Of a stretch of 64,000 bases of DNA, positions 34,591 through 45,340 are shown piece by piece. Source of the DNA: Hedera helix (Eukaryota; Streptophyta; Magnoliopsida; Apiales; Araliaceae). The stretch covers positions 7,361,309 through 7,425,308 of the forward strand of contig OX359282.1 in the NCBI GenBank assembly GCA_947179155.2. Direction: 5' to 3'. Under the pieces are notes generated by a model that ran no database searches, was not told the DNA's origin, and worked only from the letters and a program-made list of their open reading frames with translations. A program made the position numbers and the translations under genes. Position 1 is the stretch's first letter. Each line of letters starts with the position of its first letter.

Positions 34591-34755
34591 TTTTTTCGAG
34601 GTCGAGGTTCGAGGTGGTTGAGGTCGAGTTGGCCGAGGTGGTCGGGTCGAGGTGGTCGAGGTCGAAATAGTTGAGGTGGTCGAGGTGGCCGAGGTGGTCG
34701 GGGTGGTCGAGATGGTGGAGGTTGAGGTGGCCAAGGTTGAGGTCGAGGTGGTATT
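34591..34755. repeat. GAGGTGGTCGAGGTCG minisatellite (~160 bp)
   Basis: Degenerate tandem hexamer/9-mer words of GAGGTGGTC and GAGGTCGAG, purine-rich on the plus strand, preceded by a T run (34588-34597). The antisense reading gives a Ser/Thr-rich peptide, which I take as an artefact of the repeat. Confidence 0.85.
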
Positions 34756-35412
34756 ATTATTAGTAATTATTAATTTTTTATTTATTTATTTTTAAACTTG
34801 AAAGGTTGCCTTTCGAATGCATAAAAGAATTTGAGAAAATAACTATATATAATATAAAATTATATGGAGAGGATTATATCCTAGTTATTCTAAATGCTTT
34901 TAATTCTTTTTTATGTTTTCATCAAAACAGTATAATAATTTATACCTTTCAGTCTTCCTCTTTTTGATATGACAAAACCACTTAAGTTTTCTCTTTTAGA
35001 AAAACATGATTGTATTATTTCCCCTTACTTTGTACTTCCCCTTTTTCTTCCAACTCGAAGTATCGTTCTTCTAACTGCTTCCTTTTTCTTTTCTCTTATC
35101 CTATAAATTATTTTACTTCTATCTTCCCCTTTCTGTCATTAACAAAATTTTCGTTGTTCCTGGAAGACAAAAGTTAGAACAAAACTGGAACTGCAAAATA
35201 AATATTCATTCACTTTTCATTCATATCTCAAATATTACATTGCTTCCAAAACACTTGTGTAGAAATGAAGGTAGGTAATATTCAGAAAGTTTACACATAA
35301 GCACGTAAGATATATTGTAGAGTGTGCATTAATATCAAACATTGTCAGGAATAGGAGTAGAGGTTATAGTAGGATCAACATTGACATGAACACCATTGGT
35401 TAAACAGTTAAC
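34756..35412. other. Spacer with no recognised gene
   Basis: AT-rich, with a pyrimidine-rich stretch at about 35010-35110. It lies downstream of the broken ORF on the minus strand. Confidence 0.55.
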
Positions 35413-36485
35413 TTAAAATTGGCACACATCCAATCTTTCATGTATTCCAATTATAGCCGTTTTGAATTCTTCAAAAAGTTTATCAATACTTTGCTCAATT
35501 TTTAGACAAACATTAACATCCGAAGGAGTTAAGCATTTTGATGTAGATGTTTGTTTTGATGTGTTATCACTCATTTTATAATGATGTGGAGAACAGGTAG
35601 GAGAAAAAGTACCAGTAAACACTCCATCAACAGACATAGACACTTCATTACTCAAGTCAATATTATGTGCTTTGAATATTTTTGTCAATAAAAGTCCATA
35701 TGCCATAAAACATTTGTTTGCACAGTTGATCATTGATGATACAAGAAAGTATGACAGATTGAAGGGCACATAGTAGGTCAAAATATAGTAAATAAGTTGT
35801 AAATCACTATAATCTAACAACTTATTTTGTTTAGACTATGGAAGCACATGTAGCCTAATGACCTTAGCTAGAAATTGACTTTTAGCTTTAAAGAAATTGA
35901 TGTCCAAATATCTGAGTGAGCTAGCGAAGGTTCTAGGAACAGTTGAGTCACAAATAATTCTTAAAAACTTGTTAAAATTATTTGTGGAGAACTTTATGTA
36001 CTTTGATGAAACATCAATTTTTGCAAGCTCAAGCACGTTCAGATTTACACACAAACATTTGCATAAATTGATTTGGTCTAAAATCAAGAACTTTCCTTTG
36101 ACCAAAGTTGTGAAATACTTTTCCCCATTATCATTTGTGCCAACAAGCATGTTTGTGAAAAATTGTTTTACTAAGTTAGTGTCTACTAAAGACTCAGAAA
36201 ATTCAACAAAACATTTTCATCCAATGGTTTTAAAATTACTTTTGATATCTGGGAATGTAGAAAAATCAATCAGTGAACCATTTTGAATTTCATTTTGAAA
36301 TAGAGTAGGAGAGTTTTCTCTTAAAACTTTATTTGAACTGAGCAAAGAGTTTTCATATTCAACTTTTCTTTTCATGACTCGCAACATTCTTTGGAAGACT
36401 CAAGAATGTCTGAATTTAAGAGAGTAGAAGAAATTCCAAAATCAGAAGCTTGATCATCAATGGCAGCTTACTTAAAAGGATCCAT
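35413..36485 (-). pseudogene. Broken plant transposon-protein-like ORF
   Basis: Three minus-strand pieces. A possible N-terminus starts at a Met near 36485 (AAIDDQASDFGISSTLLN), in another frame. A middle part at 36150-35836 contains TTLVKGKFLILDQ and LCKCLCVNLNVLE. The C-terminal part at 35820-35413 is in the same frame after one stop and contains AYGLLLTKIFKAHNIDLSNE and a Ser/Thr-rich tail. The KGKFLILDQ-LCKCLC block parallels VRGEKLRIDDNEINKCLGI at 47100-47160 and VRGKQIDYTP in Athila. I therefore place it, with moderate confidence, in the putative plant transposon protein family. No LTR was found beside it. Confidence 0.5.
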
Positions 36486-37057
36486 GGCAAGAATATCAGT
36501 CATTGACAAGAAAATAAATTGTAAAGTTTCCTTTTGTCCATACGTCTATATATAATGAATGAAGAATACTGATAAGTACAAGTAAAATGAGACCTGCTTA
36601 TCATTTAATGTGGGTATGGCTAAAAAAGTGTGATTTGACCGAATTATGTCCACATAATTTACTCACATCTGTTACCCCTATTTATACATAATCATTATAC
36701 TGTTTAGACAATTTTGAATATAAAAGTTTATTACTTTGTAAGATATGGGCCCACGAAATTTTCTTGTTTTCTTCCTAAATAATTTTCTATTTAAAGCCAC
36801 ACATGCAAGTTTACTGGATAAAATATACTTTCTAAAAAAGTTGGAATTCCTTTTTTTAACAACTATCACATTATGAATCATATAAGTTTGTCACGTAGAC
36901 TAATATGATATATGTCATATACTAGCTATCTACTAGTAATAGGAATAAAACAATTCATGAATCATATTTATTATTTAAATATAAACATGTAAAACACATA
37001 TACTTCAAATAACATTAGAGTTCAAGTATATTAATTTAGGCATTTGTGTGTGTGTAT

Positions 37058-37101
<44 letters not shown>

Positions 37102-37797
37102 TATTATTATTATTATTAAAATTATTTTAATTTTTTTAATATATATAAATAATATTAGAGAAAAGTGTTATAGGAACTTATCTAATTTAGCGTTGATCGG
37201 ACGATGATTCCTTCTTTATTTCTTTAATGAATATTTTCATTGTATGGTTCAGGTTGGCACAACGGGAAAATTTTGACTCAACTGGATTCTTATTTTGTAG
37301 AGTTCGGCTCAATTAATATTTAACATTAAGGAAGTTCGACTTAACTCATTTTGACTTAGTACTTGCTGAATTGTGTTCGGCTCAATATGCTCATCATTAA
37401 AATAACTCAGAAACTTAGTTAATTAACGTTTATCAAACAATTATGAGAAATGATCATTTAAAAAGATATATAATAATCAGATGAAAATTTTAAAACGACT
37501 TCAGCTATTTATTAAAATTAAATTTTCCAATGTATGAAAATATTAGAAGGGAGAAGCTTTTGGTTCTTGTCCAAGACGGGTCTAAATACCCAATCAGCTT
37601 AAAAATGTGATTTTAATCACAAAATATCAAATAATTAAATAAAATGATTTTTAAACAATTGTTTGTAGTCACCCACGTAATCTAATTAATTATTTTATAA
37701 ATTCCATCATGTTTAGATCATGACGTAGTCTACAAAATCGGTGTGAACTTAAAGCTTTATTGAAAATGTTAGCAATATTATGTTCAGTATCAATATG
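36486..37797. other. AT-rich flank with (AAT)n microsatellite
   Basis: No gene supported. (ATA/TAA)n at about 37058-37101 runs directly into (TTA)n to about 37118, forming an inverted repeat. The right end (37797) is the flank of a copia LTR. Confidence 0.6.
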
Positions 37798-40184
37798 TGT
37801 TAGTTCATGTGGACACAATAATTATCTAGAGGGGGGGGGGTTGAATAAATCATTTAAAAACTTTTTCCTTTTATTAAGAAAGTATACTAATTATGATTAA
37901 TATAATTAATTCAAGCACAACAGAATATACTTTCAGAACCCCTTCAAAGAGTTATGCATAATCTCAGTTTAGTGATTTAAACTAGGGTATGGATAGAATC
38001 AGATATAGCAGTTATAGTAGGTTATGTAAAACACGTAAATTAAATGACACAAGAGTATTAAGTGGTTCGGAGACTGAACAACTCCTACTCCACTCTTCTA
38101 CTTTGACAAGTAGAAAATCCACTAACTTAGTCACTAAGACAAGGACATTACGCCCTCGACAAGTCCAACAGATTTGGTTGTTTTTAGCCACTTAGGCAAT
38201 GATCCTTTGACCCTCCTCAAGTCCAGCAGACATGAGTTATTTTTAGCCACTTAGGCAAGGATCATTTGACCCTTCTGAAGTCCAGTAGACATGAGTTATT
38301 TGTTTATTGGGTTGTGCCACTAAGATGAACTTTTATCTCCTTCATCTTCAGATACTTAGCAGCTGCTTATGATCAATCTATGGATGCTGCTGATGTTTGT
38401 CGTTGATGTTCTTCTCCTTTCGATATTCAGCATATGTTCATGATCACCCTTTATGTACTGCCGAGTCCTTTAGATAATCTTTATGCTCAGCAATCCCTTC
38501 GAACACTTGACTGTCCTAAATGCAGACTCTCAGTATGTTCTTTTCTTATTTCAGCTCAGAGTGTTCTTGGTAGGTCAAGGAGTTTTTCTTCTAGATTTGG
38601 CTTCAGCTCTTTTATCACTCTTGATCTTTGCTTCTTTGGGCATTCGACTCTTGGCTTATATGCCAGCATTTTGGCATATCTTCTTGTGTTTTTGGTGGAG
38701 CTTTTTAACCGTTAGGTTGTATGTTCTTCTTGCTTTTTCTCCACACCTTCTTTCTTTTCAGATTTGCTCTTTTGTAGGTTTTGAATAATCTTCCCGTTGC
38801 AAATCTTTCCGTTGGAACCTGTTATGTTGCAGACTTCTTTATGAATATTTTATTCATTTAAATCAGAGTATTTAATGCTCTACTGACTCTGACTTGAGTT
38901 GCCTTCTTTTTCTCTAGGAAGGGACATGTCAGTCTCGGGTTCTTACCAACCTTTATGGAGGAGAGAGGTCTTTCAAAGAATATGACTGTTTGGACACACT
39001 CTCCTGTTTTCTTGAGTCTGATGGGTGATACTTGAAGTCTTTGCCTTGACACTCAGCACACATAAGTCAGTAAACTGACATTTCTGACTTCTACTTTAGC
39101 ATAGGCTTTTAGATGGGTTGATGTAGACGTTTTTGAAGTAATCAGCTGCTCATCTTGGGATTACTAACTTAAGTGCTTTGATGTCTTCAATCCTTGTTGG
39201 CATTTAAGTACTCTGCGATCGATTCAGTTGTAGCCTTTTATTTCTGATCGTAGAGTCATCTGCTGGCTCTACTATATAGCTCTAGGATCTTTCTTAACGT
39301 AGACTACTCTGGAGATCGTATAGTGGTTTGACTGTACTAACTCTATGATCTTATTTAAGCCTTGCTGTCCTGAAGATATGTTTTTCATGCTCTGTGATCT
39401 TCATTGAGCTTTATGCTTTTAGACCATAGGTTTATAATCTAGTTAAGCTTTTGCATGTGCTTTCTTATTGTAGATGACTACTCTATGAACTTCAGGTGCT
39501 AGCGCTGCTTGGCTTATATGTCATAGAGGACTGCTCTATGATCTTCAGGTGCTAGATCTGCTTGGCTTATATGTCATAGAAGACTGCTCTATGATCTTCA
39601 GGTGCTAAGTCTTCTATCGTAGATGATTGCCCTACGAAATTATGTTGCTTTCTCTGCTGCATATTTAAAGGTCGTTCATGTCCTGTAGTGTTTGAACATA
39701 TTTGGCTTAACTCTACGATTGTTTGAATGTTGTATTTTTTCGCTTGCTTTGCCACTCTACGACTTTGCTTATGATGTAGGTCGTAGAGTAATCATAGAGT
39801 GACGGTTTGAACTGCTCTTCGATCTCTATTAGGATAGGATGTTGTTGATGTATTCAAAGATTTTCGTTCATTTTGTTTGACAGCTCTTATGACAGTCTTC
39901 TTGATAATCTTCATGAGGATTGTTGTCTTGATTCTGAATGCTCATATAGAGGTTGCTCTTTAAGTCTGCTTGGTTAGTAGACTGTCTGATGAAAATCGTA
40001 TAATGACCGACTATACTAACTCTACAAACCCGATAGTTAGCTTTATAATGCCGAGATAACTCTACGAATTATTGAGAGGACTTTTTGATCTGTCGAGCCT
40101 TATTCTGCGTATGCCTGCCAGATTCTACGAACTTCCCGGAAGACTCTACGATCTTCCTCTGAGTGCTTACATGAATCCTTAGCG
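37798..40184 (-). mobile_element. Copia-like 3' LTR, truncated by an Athila insertion
   Basis: Starts TGTTAG at 37798 and carries the terminal signature CTAGAGGGGGGGGGTTGAAT (37826-37845). It matches 50054-52436 closely and co-linearly. The match stops at 40184, where an Athila-type LTR begins. It includes a 59-bp tandem repeat (starts at 38161, 38219, 38278) and many TCGTAGAGT/ACTCTACGA words between 39240 and 40170. The flank below 37798 shows no PBS, so this is the outer end of the element. Confidence 0.85.
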
Positions 40185-41581
40185 GCAGATCTGAAATTAA
40201 CATCAACTCTGAGGGCTAAAATTGTAATAAAGCAGCGACTAGGGACAATATTGTAATATTCAGCAAGTTGGCATGGTTGCACCATGCGGGCAACTCAAAT
40301 GCCCAGCAGATAAAACGGCAGCGTGTGGCGTCATTTGGGCCAGAAAAAGAACAGCGCGCATTGCGCGGACGTTAATGAGCTGAGTGAGGCATGTACGACG
40401 TCGTTTCGTGGCTGGATAGGGCAATGCGCGCAAGGCGGTCTGTTGACGGAGTCAAACGAGCGAAGAGGCTATTTGGCTTGTGCATTAATTCCGAAAACAG
40501 GATTATTCGCGATTTTTAGCATTAATTTGATTCCAAATTGGATTTCTTTTCCACATTAGCTTAGGATTATTATTGTACTCCTATAAATAGACTACGTAAC
40601 TTTTATTTTCAGCAGATTAGAATAGATTATGATAGAATATATTAGGTTAGAGCATAATATATTATATTAGAGTAATTTAAGAGTAGTTTTAGGAGCAAAT
40701 ATTTAATGCGAATGATTCAAGAATTGAAGGCGGAGCTTAGGAATTAGAGACTGTGATCTGAGTGACAGACGGATACGAACACATATTTGATTTCTTTTCT
40801 TTCTCTTTTATTTTTGTAATTTTGAGATGTTGAATTATTTGTTGATAATTAATTATTTAATTATGAGTTAATTTTTATTTGAGATTGCAATTGAACCCAA
40901 TGTGTAGTTTAATTTAATTTGTTTCCTTTTTAATTATTGATGACTATATATGAGTTGTTTATCATATTTTATGCATTCATGTATAATTATTTGCGCAATA
41001 ATTAATTATGATATCTTAGAAGGAATTGTAAAAGGAATTCTAGGATTAGATCCGGATATGATAACATGTGAATTTGTTGATTCTTTATAGGAAGAGTAGC
41101 ATAATAGTGTGTAGGATGAAGATACCTATATGCCACATGTAACTTTATTGAGAGTTGGATCTTAATGAGTTTATTTCAAATTATTTTGCATAGCAATATA
41201 GTAACTTAATTGGAATAAACCTTTTTATTAATTCTTCAAAAAGGTTAGTAAATAGTTAAGAAATCTCAGTTAACAATTCTATATAGTTAATTAATTAGAA
41301 AGAGAATAAAGAAATTTAAATGAAGCATTGGGGGAAATTGTGATCTTAACTATTTTAATTTGATTTCATCATTTTCATTAGTTTAATTTATTTAATAATT
41401 TTAATTAGTTTATTTTATAATTAAATTGAGATTGTTTAAATAGAATTAATTTGGTATTAAATTAGTGTTTGGTAATTATTATTATTTAATTCTCTGTGTG
41501 TTCGACACTCTATTTTATCACTTTATTACTTGTTGACCGCGTATACTTGCACGCAAATATTAATATAGAAAATACACAACA
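40182..41581 (+). mobile_element. Athila-type 5' LTR (1400 bp)
   Basis: Begins TGAATCC right at the breakpoint in the copia LTR and ends ACACAACA, six bases before TGGCGCCGTTGCC. TATA box CTATAAATAG at 40581-40590. U5 carries TTGTTGACCGCGTATACTTG, parallel to TTGTTGACCACGTGCA in LTR B, so it is the same lineage but a different family. The first base is uncertain by about 3 because TGA is shared with the target. Confidence 0.75.
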
Positions 41582-41587
41582 AGTTTT

Positions 41588-41600
41588 TGGCGCCGTTGCC
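41588..41600 (+). other. Athila primer-binding site (plus-strand copy)
   Basis: TGGCGCCGTTGCC follows the LTR end by six bases, the same spacing as in the minus-strand Athila. Confidence 0.85.
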
Positions 41601-41718
41601 AGAGAATTAATTTAATAATTATTTATCAATATTAATTTTAATCAAATTAGTTTTACGTTAAACGTTTTTATTTTATTTTATTATTTTAATTTTATTTTTT
41701 ACTTCCTTTTCAGGTTAA

Positions 41719-43124
41719 ATGAAGGACGAGGATCGAAAATTGTTGCGAGACTATGCGATGCCACAAGTCACTGAAATCCAATCTAGCATCCATAGGTCTG
41801 CAATTCAAGCTACAAGTTTTGAGATCAAGCCGGGCACGATATAGATGATCCAAAATTCAGTGCAATTTGTGGGGTTGCCCAATGGCGATCCGAATGATCA
41901 TATCATGAGCTTTTTAGATATATGCTCCCTTTCACACTTAGGGACAAGGCAAAGCGTTGGTTGCACTCACTTCCACCGAGGTCTATCACTACTTGGAACG
42001 ACTTGGCTCAAAAGTTCTTAGCAAAGTTCTTCCGCCAGCGAAGACTGCAAAAATGAGGAACGACATCACTTCATTCATGCAGTATGATTCAGAATCATTG
42101 TATGAGGCATGGGAGCACTTTAAAGATTTATTGCGGAGATGTCCACACCATGGAATACCAAAGTGGCTTCAAGTTCAAACATTCTACAATGGGTTATTCA
42201 GTACAACGAGGACTATTATTGATGCAGCTGCGGGTGGTGCTTTAATGGCGAAGAATTTGGATGAGGCCTATGACCTGTTGGAAACTATAGCAGCGAATGA
42301 TTACCAATGGCCTTCTGCAAGGGTGAATTAGCGAAGGGCAGTTGGGAGAATTGATAATGATGCAATTTCTACAATGGCTGCACAAATGTCGTTAATTACT
42401 AGGAGACTTGACGCTCTTGAAGTTCCTAATATTCAACTTGTGGCAATAACTTGCGATCTATGTGCTGGGAACCATTCAGTTAATCAATGCCCAATTAATG
42501 CGGAATCGGTCCAGTATGTGGCAAACTACAATCAACAACAGCAGTTCAAATTACTATCACCCAGAGGAGAACAATCCTTCCATTCAGTCATGGAGAAACA
42601 ATCAAGCACAATCTTTTGCTCCAAGATCATCATATCAACCGAGTTCTCTAAATCAACCTCCACCACAACAAGCAAGGGATTCGAATTTGGAGGAACTTCT
42701 TTCTAAGGTCTTTGAGGAAAATGCGTTATTAAAGAAAAGTCATGAAGTTGCAATTCGTAATCTCGAGAATCAAATGGGACAGCTCGTCAACCATATGGGG
42801 CAGCTTGCGAATGCCATAAATAGTCAATCCCAAGGTGTTTTGCCAAGTGATACAGTGACAAATCCTAGAAAAGAAGACAATGAGCAATGCAATGTTGTGA
42901 TCCTACGAAGTGGAAAGAAGTTACATGAGGTTGATGGAGGAAATTCAAAGAAGGCACATCCGGATATTCAAGATGATAGTGAGGCTAAAAAGGAAATTGG
43001 GATGCATGAGGTAAAGGAAAACAAGGCAGTGGAGAATTCTAATCAGAATCAGTTTGTGTCAGTCACCCGTGATATTCAAGACATGTCAGACTTCAAAAGA
43101 ATAAGCTCGACAAGCAATTTTTAA
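41719..43124 (+). pseudogene. Gag of pol-deleted Athila relative
   Basis: Starts at ATG 41719 with LLRDYAMPQVTEIQSS and IKPGTI, one stop, then QNSVQF. A small internal deletion falls after SFLDI (about 41920). Then come RDKAKRWLHSLPP, LAKFFPPAKTAKMRNDI, YEAWEHFKDLLRRCPHHG, DEAYDLLETIA, a CDLCAGNHSVNQC zinc-knuckle-like stretch (42452-42492), and, after a frame change near 42540, a Gln/Pro-rich linker, the LENQMGQLVNHMGQLANAI coiled coil and VVILRSGKKL. Frameshifts and stops make it non-functional, but it is less decayed than most of the window. Confidence 0.82.
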
Positions 43125-43186
43125 AATTTTTGGAGGTATTCAAGAAATTACATATTAACATCCCATTCGTAGACACATGAGAGCAG

Positions 43187-43777
43187 ATGCCTAGCTACTT
43201 AAAGTTCATGAAGGAGATTTTGTCTAAGAAAAGGAAGCTAGGTGACTATGAAATAGTGGCTCTAACAGAGGAGTGCAGCGCTGTATTGCAAAAGAAGCTA
43301 CCACCGAAGCTAAAAAATCCAGGTAGTTTCACCATTCCGTGCACCATTGGGAGCCAGTTCTTTAATCGATGCTTATGTGATTTGGGAGCGAGCATAAATT
43401 TAATGCCTCTAGCAGTTTATAAGAAACTTGGTTTAAAGGAAGCAAAGCCCACCCATGTCACCTTACAGTTGGCAGATCGGTCATTTACTTATCCAAAGGG
43501 GATTGTTGAAGATGTTCTTATTAAAGTGGATAAGTTTATCTTCCCTGCGGATTTCATTGTGCTAGATTTTGAGGTGGATAAAAATATACCAATTATTCTT
43601 GGGTGTCCATTTTTAGCTACGGGGGGAGCGTTGATTGATGTGAAAAAAGGCGAGCTAACTATGAGAGTTCAAGATGAAGAGGTGACCTTCAAGGTGTTTA
43701 ATACAATGGAATTTTCGAGTGGTCAAGAAGAATGTTTTTGGGTTAATGTTGTGGGATTGAAAGGTCAATTTTATTAG
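43187..43777 (+). pseudogene. Aspartic protease of the plus-strand Athila copy
   Basis: Open for 196 codons. Blocks ALTEECSAVLQKKLPP, TIPCTIGSQFFNRC, CDLGASINLMPL (catalytic aspartate retained), LQLADRSFTYPKG, PADFIVLDFEVDKN and LIDVKKGELTMRVQDEEVTF. It is the retained C-terminal neighbour of gag. The polyprotein ends right after it because RT, RNase H and integrase are missing, so it has no downstream partner. Confidence 0.82.
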
Positions 43778-45331
43778 AGGATGAAAGATGAACACAAGTT
43801 TGGGGGTCTCAATTCTCAAGGGAAAGTTAAGTGAATGGTCAAGGCATGACTTCCAAGGCGATTCATCAAGCATAAATTCGATCCGGGCTGAAGAAAATGA
43901 AGTAGTCAAGCTGAGACTTAAAAACAAGTATTTATTGGAAGGCAACCCAAGTTTTAGTTTTAGTTTTTAGTTTATTTTTATTTTTAGTAGATTTTATTTT
44001 TAGTAGTAAAAGTTAGTTTTATTTATTTATTTATTTTAATATTATTGTTTTTGTTTTGTTTCAGGTTTATTCATTACAGCTCAGACTTAGCAGATGGGGA
44101 GGAAAAATGCTACATATTCAGGGAAGTCCCTTGTTCTTAATTTTATTTATTTTATACATTGAGGACAATGTATGTTTTATATTTGGGGGCGTGGGTAAAT
44201 TTGAAAGAATTTTTTAAATTTTTAGGTTTTATTTTAGTTTAAATTTTAAAATTTTGTGGGTAAATTCACTGCAAACCCTCACGAGACACAACTCGTCCAC
44301 TTGGGGTAACCATGGGGTTTAAAGGCTTATTGCACATACTAAATGCAATCGTGTTTCCTACGAAAATGAGGTAACTTAGTTTTTAGGTAGAGTCTCTTAG
44401 ACAATAAATTAATTGAATTAAATTTTTGGTCGATGATAAAAATTTTAGTTTTTATTTAATAACTTTTGAAAAATGGATGAATTTTTGCATAGTTTGAATT
44501 TTGGCTATTTGTTAGTATTTATTTTATTTAAGATCCTTCAAATTTTTATGCACATATCCAATTGTTTAAGCTAGTTTTAACTTAAGGGAAGTTTATTGGG
44601 TTAAATGCTCATGATAGATAATTTTGAATTCTATATTTTTATTTGATCATAACTTGAAGCAAAATTGTGGTAAAATATGATTTAGGAGAGATGATTTAAG
44701 TGAATTTTCGGGGATTATTAAAATTAATTTATGTTGTGGAAAAAAAAAAGTTAAGAAAGTTATTGAAGAAATCGAGATGGAGTGTAAAACGCACTCGTTG
44801 ATGAGATGGAGCATAAAATGCACTCATCGAAGTTGGAAAAAAAAAAGAGAAAAAAAAATGGGATGGAGCATAAAATGCACCCATTTAATTGAAGAAAATA
44901 GCTTAAAAGAAATTAATAATCCTAGTAGTGCTTAAAAGTTTAAAAACTTTTTGATCTCCTAAGTTATATTTGCATATATTAGCTTTAAGTGATGTGAAAA
45001 ATAAAAATATAGAGTTTTGTTGTATATATTTTTAATATCTTTTATGAGGCATTTAATTATGGGAGTGGATCTAAGTTTTTTTCACTAGTTTGATATATTT
45101 GGATTTCACACACACACGAAGGGTCTTGATTAGAGTAAGATTAATAAATATGTTAAAATTTTGGACTTTGCATAACTTTAAAATTTTCTTTGAAGTTATT
45201 TTTTAAAAATATTTTAGGCTAAAGTTGAAATTCATATTGATTCATTGCTCGAGTAATTTTTGGTAATTTAGTAGAGTCTTGGTTTTTATTTTTGTTTTGC
45301 TTGAAGGCAAGCAAAGAGTTAAGTTTGGGAT
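43778..45331 (+). other. Post-deletion Athila 3' region ending at the PPT
   Basis: Directly after protease the sequence jumps to the normal end-of-pol block (LLEGNPSF frame, GGAAGGCAACCCAAG at about 43935), then an ACATTGAGGACAATGT block at about 44157. A decamer-rich non-coding stretch follows, with three copies of GATGGAGCATAAAATGCAC (starting at about 44777, 44804 and 44863). It ends with GGCAAGCAAAGAGTTAAG and the PPT AAGTTTGGG at about 45320-45330. No 3' LTR follows. Confidence 0.75.
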
Positions 45332-45340
45332 TTCTTTTTG

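Noticed and set aside
34516..34734. Minus-strand Ser/Thr-rich ORF of 72 aa
   Set aside because: Translation of the GAGGTGG minisatellite.
35897..36286. Plus-strand ORF of 129 aa
   Set aside because: Shadow of the minus-strand transposon-protein-like pseudogene, which has recognisable blocks while this frame has none.
37781..37797. AGTATCAATATG next to the LTR at 37798 as a PBS
   Set aside because: Poor match to the complement of TGGTATCAGAGC. The co-linear LTR at 50054 has the clear PBS, so 37798 is the outer end.
38434..38788. Two overlapping hydrophobic ORFs (93 and 101 aa), repeated almost unchanged at 50755-51103
   Set aside because: They lie inside LTRs and are conserved only because the two LTRs are copies of each other. 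Low-complexity Leu/Phe composition, no start context, no domain.
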